The position numbers were made by a program, and so were the translations under genes. Positions 37,998-49,122 of a stretch of 64,000 nt of DNA are shown here, piece by piece. The notes under the pieces are model-generated. The model was not told the origin of the DNA and did not search any database. It worked only from the letters and a program-made list of their open reading frames with translations. This DNA comes from Cichorium intybus (Eukaryota; Streptophyta; Magnoliopsida; Asterales; Asteraceae): NCBI GenBank assembly GCA_023525715.1, contig CM042009.1:128580145-128644144 (forward strand). Direction: 5' to 3'. Each line of letters begins with the position of its first letter. Position 1 is the stretch's first letter.

Positions 37998-38005
37998 TAT
38001 ATAAA
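37998..38005 (+). promoter_or_regulatory. TATA box of the germin-like gene
   Basis: TATATAAA lies 68 bp before the start codon at 38073, a normal distance for a plant gene with a short leader. Confidence 0.6.
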
Positions 38006-38199
38006 GTCTCGAGAAATTATATCAGAACGCACTACTAATTTACGGGCTTCTGTTACAAACTTTCATGAGATTATGGCTTTATTCTTTTTTCAACGAGTTA
38101 TCTTATCTATTTTTGTGGCCATGGCTTTCAATGGGCTCATTCAAGCTAGCGATCCCGACATTCTATTTGACTATCTTGTTCCACCAAACATGACGAAAG

Positions 38200-38512
38200 T
38201 GTGAAAAGATAAGAGACGCTCCTGTGATCAAGACTCAGAACAGAGTACCAAGAGTACAACTCTATGAAGCATAAAAACAGAGTATTTGGGGCTGAATGAT
38301 TCTACGTGTTTATTTCTCAATTTTTACTCTAACCAATCAACGATTACAAAGAAAATAAATAACAAAACTTGCAACAACTTATCCTAAAAAGACTGCAACT
38401 TCTACCCACTAAATCTCTAGTGCCAACGTGGCTTTTTACTTATTCATACTCAAAAGTAAAAGACTAAAATGCCCCTAAATAAAACTTGAACCAGTTTGGA
38501 TTAAATCCAACA
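38200..38512 (-). repeat. 3' LTR of Copia-2
   Basis: Plus-strand borders TGTGAAAAGATAAG and AAATCCAACA. Identical by eye to 42994-43306. Confidence 0.95.
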
Positions 38513-38535
38513 TTCTCCCCCTTAATCCAACTTGT

Positions 38536-41500
38536 TCAACCCAGGTCTTTGACACCCAACAACTCCCGCATCTCAGCAAACTTCAGTTTCGGGAGAGCCT
38601 TTGTGAGGATGTCTGCACGTTGTTCTTCGGAACGCACATAAGCGACGGAAATTTCCCCTCTTTCCACACAATCCCGTATGAAATGAAAACGCATGTTGAT
38701 GTGTTTACTTCTACCGTGGAACACCGGATTTTTCATCAAATCCATGGCAGATTTATTGTCAACATACAGTCGAACGGGACGTAAATCAACCCGGGTTAAC
38801 TCATGTAACAAACCAGCAAGCCAAATACCTTGACAAGCAGCTGCTGTAGCAGCCATGAACTCAGCTTCACAGCTCGAGAGTGCAACCGTCTTCTGCTTTT
38901 GGGAGCTCCAGCTTACTAGGTTCTTGTTGAGATAGAACGCCATGCCTCCGGTGCTTTTACCATCGTCTAAGTCATCTCCCAAGCTACTATCTGTATACCC
39001 CAACACCTCGTGATCTCTACCATCATCCTTTTGGTAAATAAGTCCGAAATCTGTGGTGCCCTTTACATACCTCAGAATTTGCTTCACAATCTGTTGGTGT
39101 CGTTGTGTGGGTTTTTCCATGTACCTGCTTGCTATGCCAACAGCATACATCAGATCAGGCCTTGTATGTGTGAGATACCTCAAACACCCAATGACCCTTC
39201 TGTAGTCTGTTGAGTCAACAGGTGTTCCCAACTCGTCCTTTCCAACATGTAACTTTGCTTCCATGGGATACTTAGTCGGGTTACACTCTATCATTCCAGA
39301 TTTTTCGAGTACCCGCTTAGCATAGGCTGCCTGTTTCAAGTAGATTCGACCTTCCTTTTGGTTCACTTCAATGCCCAGATAGTAAGATAATAACCCGAGA
39401 TCACTCATGTCGAACTCAGCACTCATTTGCTGCTTAAAATTCTTGATTTCAGTCACATTTGTACCTGTCACAATCAAGTCATCGACATAAATTCCAACCA
39501 CCAAAAATTGACCCGCTTTGCGTCTTGTGTATACGGCATGTTCTTGAGGGCACCTAACGAAGCCAAGTCCTTTCAAGCACTTGTTCAACCTTGCATTCCA
39601 CGCCCTTGGTGCCTGACGCAAGCCGTATAAAGCTTTGTACAACCGATAAACTTTATCTTGATGTTGCTTCTTGACGAACCCTTCTGGTTGAGAAACATAT
39701 ACCTCCTCTTGGAGGTCGCCATTAAGAAACGCTGATTTAACGTCAAGATGATGTACTTCCCACCCTTGTTTGGCTGCAAGAGCGAGTAGTAGGCGTATTG
39801 TTTCGATTCGGGCTACCGGAGAGAACACTTCTTCATAATCAATCCCGTAACGCTGCACGTAGCCTTTAGCTACCAATCTTGCTTTGTGCTTGACAACATT
39901 ACCGTTTGTATCCTTTTTCAATTTGTACACCCACTTCAGACCAATGGCTTTGTGACCCGGCGGGAGAGTCGCTAACTTCCACGTGCCATTCTTTTCTATT
40001 GCCTCGAGCTCGTTCGTCATCGCTTTCCGCCAATTCTCATCATTTGTAGCTTCACCAAATGTTGCAGGCTCGTCCATTCCTAAGAAATACAACTCTTCAT
40101 CGAGTTCGATTCTTTCGGTTTCTCCATAAAGATCAGATAGTTGTCGATATCCTTGTGGGGGCGTTTCACTGCTCAAGGATGATGATTCAACACTTTGTAG
40201 AGGTGGTGTTGAATGAGAACTTGGCAGAGAGGTAGTGTGAGTGTCCAAGTCTTGGGAAGTAAAGACATTTGGACTTGGGTCTTCAGCTCCTTCTTGTTCA
40301 CGTGAAGCTTCACTTGAGTTAGCACTTGGGGTCTGGTAGCTTTCTTCATCAATAATACCACATGGGTCTTCACCTGCATTTTCAAAAACAAAGGTTGTGC
40401 ATGTGCTTGAGCTGCTTGTACATGTGCTTGAACTATTTGTACTTTCAGAACACCATGACCACTTCTTTCCTTCATTAAATTTGACATCCCTGGTCACGTT
40501 TATTCTTCCTGTTTCTGGATCATAGAGACGGTAGGCTTTTGTTCCAAATTCAGACCCAAGATAAATTGCAGCTTTACCCCGATCATCAAGTTTCTTCAAA
40601 CGTCCGGTAGTGATTTTCATGTATGCAACACACCCAAACACTCGTAAGTGTTCGATGTTTGGTTTTCTTCCGCACCATGCCTCGTATGGACTCGAATTCT
40701 GTAATGCTTTTGTCGGAACTCTATTAAGTATGTAGGTGGCGTGTCGAATCGCCTCCCCCCACAACCAACCGGGTACACTCATCTCTTTGAGTAAGCTTCG
40801 TGCCATTTCGACCACTGTTCGATTCCGCCTCTCTACGACACCATTCTGCTGTGGCGAGTACGGTGCTGTGAGATGTCTCGAGATACCTGTTTCTTGACAG
40901 TAAGCTTCAAATTTTTTCGATAGGAACTCTCCTCCACGATCGGTTCTAAACGTGAGTAATTTTCCACCAGACTCATTCTCGGCGAGAGCACGAAATTTCT
41001 TGAAATAATCAAACGCCTCATCTTTCGTCTTTAACATAAAAGTCCACATTACACGTGAATAATCATCAACTAACATGAAAAAATAACGATTACCGGCGGG
41101 TGTCGGTGGCGTAATAGGACCGCAAATATCACCATGAACAAGTTCTAGAACCTTTTGGGCTCTAAAATTTGCATGTGATGGGAACGGTGCACGAGCCTGT
41201 TTGCTTATTACGCAACTTTCACACACTTCAGTTGGTGGAGTGATACTGGGTAAACCAACAGCCATGGCTTTGTCTCCCATGAATTTCATTGCTTGAAAAT
41301 TGACATGACCAAGGCGCTTATGCCAAAGCCATGTCTGATCAGATTGTTTGGACAACAAACATGTTGGTTTAACAACCTCCAGGAGAGTTTTATATAGTCT
41401 ATTAGGAGATCTTTTTACCTTAATGAGTAGATCTCCATTGATTCCGTAAACCCATAGAAATTCCCCATGCATCACCACTTTGAGTCCATTTTCAGCAAGT

Positions 41501-42762
41501 TGTCCACAACTGATAATGTTTGTACGGAGGCTTGGAATATAGTAGACATCATGCAATACCCGCTTGTCTCCATTTTTACATTGCAAATGTACCGTGCCTT
41601 TTCCTTCTATGAACACCACCGAGTCATCTCCAAACTTCACATGCCCTCTAATGCTCGTATCTAATTCGTAGAACTTCGATCTCTGTCCCGTCATGTGGCT
41701 ACTCGCCCCATTGTCCAAGTACCACAAATTTGAGCTTGACCCATCTGTTCGCATGGTTAGCAACTTGGGTGTGATGTTCTCTTCATTCAGGAAGATCTCT
41801 CCTTGCATCGCCAAGAGTAAGGTTGGTTCATCTAGGTGGGTTTGAGTAAGGTTTGCTTCTTGATTTCTCTCTCTTCGGGGTTTAGGACACTCCGCCGCAT
41901 AGTGTCCGTAATCGTCACAATTGTAGCACTTAACATTGCTTTTGTCCCGATTCCCGGTGGAACCACGACCCTCCTGTCGACCCTGATTAGAACCACCGCC
42001 ATGTCGACCTCCTCGTCCGCCACGGTTACTACGACCACGGCCTCTCCCACGGCCTCGACCACGTCCGGCATCAGACGATTGATGTTTCTGGTTTGACGAT
42101 GACTCACCGGTACCTGTTTTCTTAAACCTTGCCTTCCACTCGTCTTGGGTTAGCAACAACTTCTTTTCATCACAGTCTCCTGGCCCTCTGATTCGTTCTT
42201 CATGAGTCTTTAATCTACCAACCGCCTCTTCAACAGACATCGTATCCAAATCTCCAAATTGCTCAATTGTGGAAGCAATCTGAAGAAACTTTGTAGGAAC
42301 TGCACGAAGTAACTTCTTCACGACATAAGCCTCGTCCATCTTGTCACCTAGAGCTCGTATGTTGTTTACAAGGTTGTTCAATTTCATGGAGAAATCGTCA
42401 ACCGAATCCGTCTCGCCCATCTTCAACGCCTCAAATTCCGCCTTTAAAGTCTGTACCTTTGCAGTCTTTACTCTTTCTGCTCCCATGTACAGGGTTTTGA
42501 GTGTGTCCCAAGCTTCTTTTGCCGTCTGTTTCTCTGCCAACGACAACAAAATCTCATCTGGAATAGCTTGAAAAATGATCGCCATCGCAATCCTATCTTT
42601 CTTTACACCGACAGGATTCTGAGGATTCTTCGGTTCGATGGCATCCCACACTTCCTGAGCCTGCATTACCACCTTCATCTTGAGAGCCCAAACTGCATAA
42701 TTACTTCGGGTTAAGGTCGGGTATTGGAGCGAGAACGAGTTTTCCTTCTTCTGTGCTTCCAT
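38536..42762 (-). CDS. Copia-2 gag-pol polyprotein, intact, 1408 residues
   Basis: The start at 42762 is chosen because the 35 codons further upstream in frame lie in the primer site and LTR. Order: Copia gag (about 1-230), a Gly/Arg-rich tract, a CCHC zinc knuckle (CYNCDDYGHYAAEC, about 279-292), protease with active-site LDNGA (Asp about 350), GAG-pre-integrase (LWHKRLGHVNF, CESCVISKQ), integrase with D,D35E residues at about 545, 608 and 644, reverse transcriptase about 905-1150 with YVDD about 1092-1095, and RNase H about 1255-1400 with TDSS, SCEAE, VDNKSA and QRADILTK. The encoded proteins would package, copy and insert the element RNA. No stop or missing catalytic residue was found. Integrase before reverse transcriptase places it in Ty1/Copia. 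Confidence 0.96.
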   Translation of the reverse strand: MEAQKKENSFSLQYPTLTRSNYAVWALKMKVVMQAQEVWDAIEPKNPQNPVGVKKDRIAMAIIFQAIPDEILLSLAEKQTAKEAWDTLKTLYMGAERVKTAKVQTLKAEFEALKMGETDSVDDFSMKLNNLVNNIRALGDKMDEAYVVKKLLRAVPTKFLQIASTIEQFGDLDTMSVEEAVGRLKTHEERIRGPGDCDEKKLLLTQDEWKARFKKTGTGESSSNQKHQSSDAGRGRGRGRGRGRSNRGGRGGRHGGGSNQGRQEGRGSTGNRDKSNVKCYNCDDYGHYAAECPKPRRERNQEANLTQTHLDEPTLLLAMQGEIFLNEENITPKLLTMRTDGSSSNLWYLDNGASSHMTGQRSKFYELDTSIRGHVKFGDDSVVFIEGKGTVHLQCKNGDKRVLHDVYYIPSLRTNIISCGQLAENGLKVVMHGEFLWVYGINGDLLIKVKRSPNRLYKTLLEVVKPTCLLSKQSDQTWLWHKRLGHVNFQAMKFMGDKAMAVGLPSITPPTEVCESCVISKQARAPFPSHANFRAQKVLELVHGDICGPITPPTPAGNRYFFMLVDDYSRVMWTFMLKTKDEAFDYFKKFRALAENESGGKLLTFRTDRGGEFLSKKFEAYCQETGISRHLTAPYSPQQNGVVERRNRTVVEMARSLLKEMSVPGWLWGEAIRHATYILNRVPTKALQNSSPYEAWCGRKPNIEHLRVFGCVAYMKITTGRLKKLDDRGKAAIYLGSEFGTKAYRLYDPETGRINVTRDVKFNEGKKWSWCSESTNSSSTCTSSSSTCTTFVFENAGEDPCGIIDEESYQTPSANSSEASREQEGAEDPSPNVFTSQDLDTHTTSLPSSHSTPPLQSVESSSLSSETPPQGYRQLSDLYGETERIELDEELYFLGMDEPATFGEATNDENWRKAMTNELEAIEKNGTWKLATLPPGHKAIGLKWVYKLKKDTNGNVVKHKARLVAKGYVQRYGIDYEEVFSPVARIETIRLLLALAAKQGWEVHHLDVKSAFLNGDLQEEVYVSQPEGFVKKQHQDKVYRLYKALYGLRQAPRAWNARLNKCLKGLGFVRCPQEHAVYTRRKAGQFLVVGIYVDDLIVTGTNVTEIKNFKQQMSAEFDMSDLGLLSYYLGIEVNQKEGRIYLKQAAYAKRVLEKSGMIECNPTKYPMEAKLHVGKDELGTPVDSTDYRRVIGCLRYLTHTRPDLMYAVGIASRYMEKPTQRHQQIVKQILRYVKGTTDFGLIYQKDDGRDHEVLGYTDSSLGDDLDDGKSTGGMAFYLNKNLVSWSSQKQKTVALSSCEAEFMAATAAACQGIWLAGLLHELTRVDLRPVRLYVDNKSAMDLMKNPVFHGRSKHINMRFHFIRDCVERGEISVAYVRSEEQRADILTKALPKLKFAEMRELLGVKDLG

Positions 42763-42793
42763 TGAATGGGGATGTAAACAAACTACAAACCGG

Positions 42794-42805
42794 GCTCTGA
42801 TACCA
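42794..42805 (-). other. Primer binding site of Copia-2
   Basis: The minus strand reads TGGTATCAGAGC, 2 bp from the edge of the partial LTR copy. It is the Met-tRNA primer site. Confidence 0.93.
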
Positions 42806-42807
42806 GA

Positions 42808-42985
42808 TGTGAAAAGATAAGAGACGCTCCTGTGATCAAGACTCAGAACAGAGTACCAAGAGTACAACTCTATGAAGCATAAAAACAGAGTATTTGGGGC
42901 TGAATGATTCTACGTGTTTATTTCTCAATTTTTACTCTAACCAATCAACGATTACAAAGAAAATAAATAACAAAACTTGCAACAA
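42808..42985 (-). repeat. Partial extra LTR copy in Copia-2
   Basis: The first about 178 bp of the plus-strand LTR, from TGTGAAAAGATAAG to CAAAACTTGCAACA, is repeated here before a complete LTR starts at 42994. A linker (AGAATCTGA or similar) joins the two. In element orientation the order is complete 5' LTR, short linker, LTR 3' portion, primer site. Confidence 0.9.
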
Positions 42986-42993
42986 GAATCTGA

Positions 42994-43306
42994 TGTGAAA
43001 AGATAAGAGACGCTCCTGTGATCAAGACTCAGAACAGAGTACCAAGAGTACAACTCTATGAAGCATAAAAACAGAGTATTTGGGGCTGAATGATTCTACG
43101 TGTTTATTTCTCAATTTTTACTCTAACCAATCAACGATTACAAAGAAAATAAATAACAAAACTTGCAACAACTTATCCTAAAAAGACTGCAACTTCTACC
43201 CACTAAATCTCTAGTGCCAACGTGGCTTTTTACTTATTCATACTCAAAAGTAAAAGACTAAAATGCCCCTAAATAAAACTTGAACCAGTTTGGATTAAAT
43301 CCAACA
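42994..43306 (-). repeat. 5' LTR of Copia-2
   Basis: 313 bp, identical by eye to the other outer LTR, bordered on the right by the GAAAG duplication. Confidence 0.95.
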
Positions 43307-43944
43307 GAAAGTAGATGGAAACTTCTTCACTTACACTAAAATCCGTGGATTTTTTGACAAACTGCATCCGACGGATCCTGCATCAATGCAAGCTAGCATG
43401 GCCGAGTTTCCTGCTTTAAATGGCCAGAGTGTTTCTCTTTCGGTACTAAGGTTACCCCCTGGAGGAGTTAGTGCACCCCACATGAGAACCCATGCTACAG
43501 GCCTGTTTTTGGTATTGGAGGGTCGATTCGAGGTTGGTTTAGTGGACACGACTAATAAGCTTTACACACAAACCCTACAAACAGGAGATATGTTCATTTT
43601 TCCAAAGGGGCTTGTTCATTACCAGTATAATGCTGATATGAACAATCCGGCCGTGGGTGTTGCTGCATTTGGTAGCGCAAGTACTGCTCTAGTTTCAGTT
43701 CCGGCAACTTTGTTCAAACCAGACATTGAAGATGACGTTCTTGCCAAGTCTTTTAAAACGGATGAAGCAACAATTCGAAAGCTCAAGAGTCATCTTCGAA
43801 GAAAACTTTAAGCCATCATGTTATTGGACGACGTGCTACATTAATTTCTTTATTTTCATTAAGCTTTTATGGACGTCTTAATATATGTTTATACAAATTG
43901 ACTGCAAGCTATTAATAAATTTATTCAGTTGGCTGCAAGCTAAA

Positions 43945-44387
43945 GTTTGACGGGTAATTGGATCAACCTTAGTTTTCTACAATTTTCAGTTGTCCTTCTA
44001 AACCTTTATATATTATCTACATAATAATAACTTTCGTCCAGGGATATATCGGCGTTCATTTTCAGTCTGGCCTTCTGGGCGTATTCCAATTCCGGCATTT
44101 TGCGCTGAAAATTTTTTGTTTAATAAATGCATTTTAAGGAACTAAATCATTGCAACATGAAATTTTAATTTTTTATATTATATTTATAAGAAATGAGATG
44201 TTATCAAGCACAAACACAAACATGTAAATTTAGTTTTGCATTTCAGACATATTCACTAATTTAAGCAGCCCAAGATTATTCACACAAATTAATTAATTTA
44301 CAAGGACCAAGTGAATTGTTAAGTTAAATTCAACCGTCCAAATCGCATATAAAAATTTAAGTTAAGTTGAACAACTCGAGGTATATA
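43945..44387. repeat. Germin-gene 3' flank, copy A
   Basis: Shares ordered blocks with 55387-55830: TGGATCAACCTTAGTTT, TACAATTTTCAGTTGTC, GGATATATCGGCG, CCATTTTCAGT-like and GAAATGAGATGTTATC, with substitutions and gaps. It continues on the far side of Copia-3 at 54977-55040. Confidence 0.75.
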
Positions 44388-44573
44388 TGTTAGATTTCAG
44401 AGTAGCAAAGGAGAATGGTATAAAGTGTTTCTTCATTAATTTACTTTGAGTTCCCTTTACAGAATATATACAGAACGAACAAGAAAAGAAACACGTAACA
44501 GAAATAACATAAAAGACTAAAATACCCTTTAACTAACTTCTAACCATACAAATAGAAAAATAACTGTCGAACA
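44388..44573 (-). repeat. 3' LTR of Copia-3
   Basis: Plus-strand borders TGTTAGATTTCAG and TGTCGAACA. Matches 54787-54971 with roughly 15 differences by eye. Confidence 0.85.
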
Positions 44574-44579
44574 CCCCCT

Positions 44580-46009
44580 TCAAGCCGGAGGGTGAGGTAC
44601 GAATCCCAGCTTGGAAACGGCTTTGAGATGCATTTTGGGTTGAAGAGATGTAGTAAAAATATCAGCTTGTTGATTAGAAGTAGGAACATGGAACAAAGAA
44701 ATCAACCATTCTTGTAGCTTTTCTCGTACAAAATGACAGTCGAGGTCAATGTGCTTCGTTCGTTCATGAAATATGGGGTTAGAAGCAATGTAGATTGTAG
44801 CCATATTGTCGCACTTGAGAGGGATTGGGGTAATATCTGTAATACCAAAATCATGTAGAAGCGTTAATAACCATGCTAACTCAGCAAAAACACGTCTCAT
44901 GGAATGGTACTCGGCTTCAACTGAGGACAAGGAAATGGTAACTTGTTTCTTTGACTTCCATGAGATGGGACTGCCTCCAAACAAGATGAAGAATCCGCTT
45001 ATAGAACGCCGAGTAAGAGGTGTGCTGTCCATTCGGAATCACAAAATGCTTCTAGAGCAAAATTTGAAGATTTGTTGAACAAAAGACTATGACTGATGGT
45101 ACCCTTTAAGTAATGTAGAACATGGAGAGCATCTTTGTAATGTTCAACTATTGGAGATTGATTGTATTGACTTAAAAATTGAACTGCAAAAGAAAGATCC
45201 GGTCTCGTGTGTAAAATAAAATTCAATTTTCCAATAAGTTTTCGATAAGTTGTGGGATCGGATAGCTTCTCAGTGACAATAAATTTGGTGTTTGTTGGTA
45301 ATGGGGTTGAAACAGGAGCAGCAACATCCATAGAGTACAAGATTAATAATTCTTAAATGTACTTTCTGTTGATGTAAAACCATTCCTTGAGCAACTTTAT
45401 CAAACTGTAAACCAAGGAAATAACGAATATTTCCTAAGTCCTTAATACGAAATTGGTCATTAAGAAATTTATTGAGAGTTGAAATCTCATTTAAATCATT
45501 TCCTGTAACCAAAATATCGTCAACATACACGACGATAATGACGATAGAACCTGCAACTTCTTAAGAAAAAGGGAATAATCGTTCAATGATGAAACAAAAC
45601 CTTGAGCTTGTAATGATTGAGACAATTTGGCATACCATTGCTGAGATGCCTGTTTTATACCATACAAGGACTTATGTAGTTTACATACGAGATTGGGAGT
45701 TGTAATATGATGACTAGGTGGCAACTACATAAATACTTTTCATGTAAATCTCCGTGAAGAAAAGCATTGTTGACGTCTAACTGCTGAATTTCCCATCCTT
45801 TTTTTAACAACTAAAGAAACAAGACATTGAATAGTGTTAAACTTTATCATAGGAGAAAAGGTCTCGTGAAAATCTAGCCGAGCTTTATACCTATCGATTG
45901 AGTCATCGAATTTGTATTTATGTTTATATACACATCGACAAGAGATTGGGCGTTTGCCTTTGGGTAATTTGACAATGTCCCATGTGTTGTTTGCATCAAG
46001 AGTATTCAA
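44580..46009 (-). pseudogene. Copia-3 reverse transcriptase and RNase H remnant
   Basis: Frames at 45740-46009, 45491-45724, 45270-45530, 44999-45340 and 44580-45032 follow each other. They carry the reverse transcriptase start (NNTWDIVKLPKGKRPI), KSLYGIKQASQQWY, the active-site YVDDILVTGND, IRYFLGLQF, and an RNase H with SLSSVEAEYHSM, LKCDNMATIYIASNPIFHERTKHI and QQADIFTTSL. Each frame change is a disabling indel or stop, so no working enzyme is made. Confidence 0.85.
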
Positions 46010-46012
46010 TTC

Positions 46013-47296
46013 TTATTGTATAGCTTCCTCCCAATAAGGATTTCCTTTAGCTTCATGATAAAACGCGGGTTCAACAACAGAATATGTGACAGTAAAAGCA
46101 TGAATATAATGGGTAGAATTGTGAATAGATGAAGTAGAAAGATCAGAAGGAATATAGAAATTGGTAATAGTATGACAACAAACATGAGAAGAATCAGTAG
46201 CAGCATTACACACATAATCTTTTAGATGAGAATGAGGATGTCGAATTTTGGAAGGACCAGCAAGAATGACAGGATTATGTGGAGCTGGTGGAATAAGGAC
46301 TGGCGGAATAGTAGCTAGTAAATTATGTGTATCTTGAGAATTTAAAGGAAGATGAGAAGATTGACAAAAATTTGGAGAATTTGAAAGAGAATGTAAACAG
46401 ATCTTCAAAGAACTTAAGATCTCGAGCAACATGAATAGTTTTTGTAACAAGATTGAAAATTTTGTAAGCTTTTTGATGTAGAGGATACCCAATAAGGACA
46501 CACGGATGAGCCCATGACATAAACTTGTCTCGATTAACAATGGAATTGGTAACAAAACATAAACATCCAAATGTTTTGAGATGGCACAAATCTGCCACTT
46601 TCTTGTTAAGTAATTCAATAGGAGTTTTATTGTTGAGGTTGTGTGATGGCATTCTGTTGATAAGATAAACAGCAGTTTTAACACATTCAGTCCAATAGTT
46701 ATTGCTTAAACCCGACTGAAAGAATAAGGCCCTTGAAACTTCAAGAATGTGTCGGTGCTACCTCTCAACAATACCATTCTGTTGAGGGGTGAATGGTGTT
46801 GATTTTTGATGAATCATTCCCATGGACTTATAAAAAGAAATACCATCTTGACTTGATCCCATTTCATACGCATTATCAGTACGAATGGTTTGATGACTTT
46901 ATGAAATTGAGTTTGAATAAAGGTCACAGATTGTTTAATCACAACAAGAGCATATCCCTTTATGTGTGATCATGTGAACCCAAGTGTGTTTACTAAAATC
47001 GCCAACAATTATGACAAAGTATTTATAACCATAGTGAGAAATGTGTTTATAATGGCCCAGACATCAACATGAACTAAATCAAAAGTCTATTTGGATGATG
47101 ATACATTAGTTGGAAAGGGTAAACGATGATGCTTAGCTTTAAAACGCACATCACAGGATGATATAGATGAATCATGAGATTTAGAACTAATCAAAGACAA
47201 TTGATATAGTTTGTTCAAAGGAATATGGCCAAATCGCCTATGCCATAACAGTGGATGAGAAACATTATTGATCATATGTTTGTGATTATGAAACAA
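46013..47296 (-). pseudogene. Copia-3 GAG-pre-integrase and integrase remnant
   Basis: 47087-47296 has LLWHRRFGHIPLNKLYQL, the GAG-pre-integrase motif, with its downstream zinc-binding region altered. 46680-47080 is too broken to follow but retains NTIVER-like wording. 46323-46652 has the integrase C-terminal part (MPSHNLNNKTPIELL, HLKTFGCLCFVT, CVLIGYPLHQKAYKIF). Frame changes separate all parts. Confidence 0.75.
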
Positions 47297-48406
47297 ATGT
47301 TTGATAGTAGAAAAACAAAAGGATAAACTGTTCTGAATTGATCGATGATAAAAAAAACATACAAATCATTAATGATTTGACCAAAAACACCAAGTGCAAG
47401 TTTATGTGACAACCGTCAAATTTGGTTAACAAAAGTCAACAAAAGTCAAAAAAGGTCAACTAGAGCGTAAATTAGGATAATACGTTGAAATATAAATTTC
47501 ATAAATTTCCTGATGTATTATTGAAAATTATAATACTATAATACGTTATTTTGAATTAATTATCGGGTAAACGCTGTAATTGAGGATAATAGACTACAGT
47601 AGCATAAAATTTGATAAATCATACAAATATTATTTTGGTATAAGTAATTTCATAACATGATGTATTATTGTTTACGAATCCACTGACGTATAAGCTTGTA
47701 TGCAAAAGATACGACTATTTCAAGAAAACATGTCAATGTAACACTCGTTTTCTTTAATTACATAAACCATTTTGATATGTTGAGGCACTTGAACACCTCA
47801 GATGGAAATTACGTGAACGTTTTTGGACTCAGACTATGGTCTATTATTTAATTCTATACTCGAAATATTTTTAGTAAAAATATTTATAAAAGTCGAAAAA
47901 TCGGACGTTCCGGATAAAACGAACACTAATATTTAAACGCGATTTCCCAGAGTTTCATAACTCGAAAAATTAATCCGTTTGGGTTTCTGGAATAGACACA
48001 CTTGGCTTGACAATTCTCCGCTCTCGAAAAATAATATTAGACGTCGGGATTTTGGCATGCGAATTTAGGAAGTTTGGAAGGACTTTTAGGGCAAGACCTA
48101 CACCTACATGAGAGAGTAGTCATCTCTTATGCCCCCATCCCCTTGCCCACGCCTCCATGCACCATCATTTCACCCCCATCACCCTCCAACCTACAAGCAT
48201 GGCCTCCCACCTTTTATTAAACAAATAATGAGGCCATACCTCCCATATATTATAAATATGGTACATCTTTCCCATTTCAATTGACTAGATTTCACTCCCT
48301 CTCTCTCTTTCTCTTTTGTGATCGGCCCAAAACACCCCCCACACTACCGCTCCACCACCGCCGACCACCGTCCTGCCGACGCTCCACCACCGTCGGCCAC
48401 CATTTG

Positions 48407-49037
48407 TGTGACAACCGTCAAAATTCGAATAAGTTCTAGATTTAAATAAACCAAATTGCATGCGTAGACACTGTGACATCTGTCATTCGGGTCATTCTTT
48501 GACTTAATTCAGTTGTCTTAGACTTATTATTCTGACTTTATTATAGTAATAGGTCAAAAACCCTTTAGATGCTTGAATCCAATTAGAATCTGGAACTAAT
48601 ATGCTTGACTAGTACAATTCAAGTGAATTGTTCAATTTCTGCAGAAAATGCCAGTAAACGGTTAAAAAACGATTGTGAATATCTTTTTAAAGTTAAAATT
48701 AATTATGAACAACTTAAAATAAAGTGAAAATATTAAGATTCACATTATAATAATTATGAGGTTTTAATTTGGTTATAAAAACCTTAAAAAGTCTTAAAAA
48801 CTCAAATTTTATAAATTTGATGTTTAAAAATTTATAAAATTTCAACATAGGACTTATAATATCAAATTAAATTAATTAAATTATTAAATATAATTAGGAA
48901 TAACATTTTTTGGTTCCTAACATTTATTTAATATTTATGAATTAAATAAGTCAAATTAAGCCATAATTTTTATAAAAACCTTTATAAAAATAATTAAACC
49001 TTTATAAAAAGTTTTATAAAATTTGAAAAATGAGAGG

Positions 49038-49122
<85 letters not shown>

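Larger units (their letters stand above)
38200..43306 (-). mobile_element. Full-length, very young Ty1/Copia element (Copia-2)
   Basis: Perfect GAAAG duplication (38195-38199 and 43307-43311), outer LTRs of 313 bp with no difference seen by eye (38200-38512 and 42994-43306), Met-tRNA primer site, polypurine tract AAGGGGGAGAA (minus strand, 38513-38523) and an intact gag-pol frame. These are the marks of a recent and potentially competent element of the TNT1/Tork-like type. It carries an extra partial LTR copy (42808-42985) inside the 5' LTR. It lies antisense to the germin-like gene it interrupts. Confidence 0.95.
38073..43811 (+). pseudogene. Germin-like protein gene interrupted by a Copia insertion
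   Basis: Coding segments are 38073-38199 and 43312-43811, together 208 codons plus stop, the normal germin-like length. Residues 1-25 form a signal peptide, followed by SDPDILFDYLVPP. Germin-like proteins are secreted cupins, often manganese-binding, with oxidase or superoxide dismutase activity. The second cupin motif is intact (GDMFIFPKGLVHYQYN). The first is altered: where the family has PHxHPRAxE, this gene has PHMRTHATG, so the second metal-ligand His and the Glu are missing. The Copia element follows codon 42, with GAAAG duplicated at both junctions. As it stands the gene cannot make the protein unless the element is spliced out. No intron other than the insertion is seen. Confidence 0.9.

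Noticed and set aside
42763..42867. 35-codon N-terminal extension of the Copia-2 frame
   Set aside because: It overlaps the primer site and the partial LTR, so it is a chance in-frame extension.
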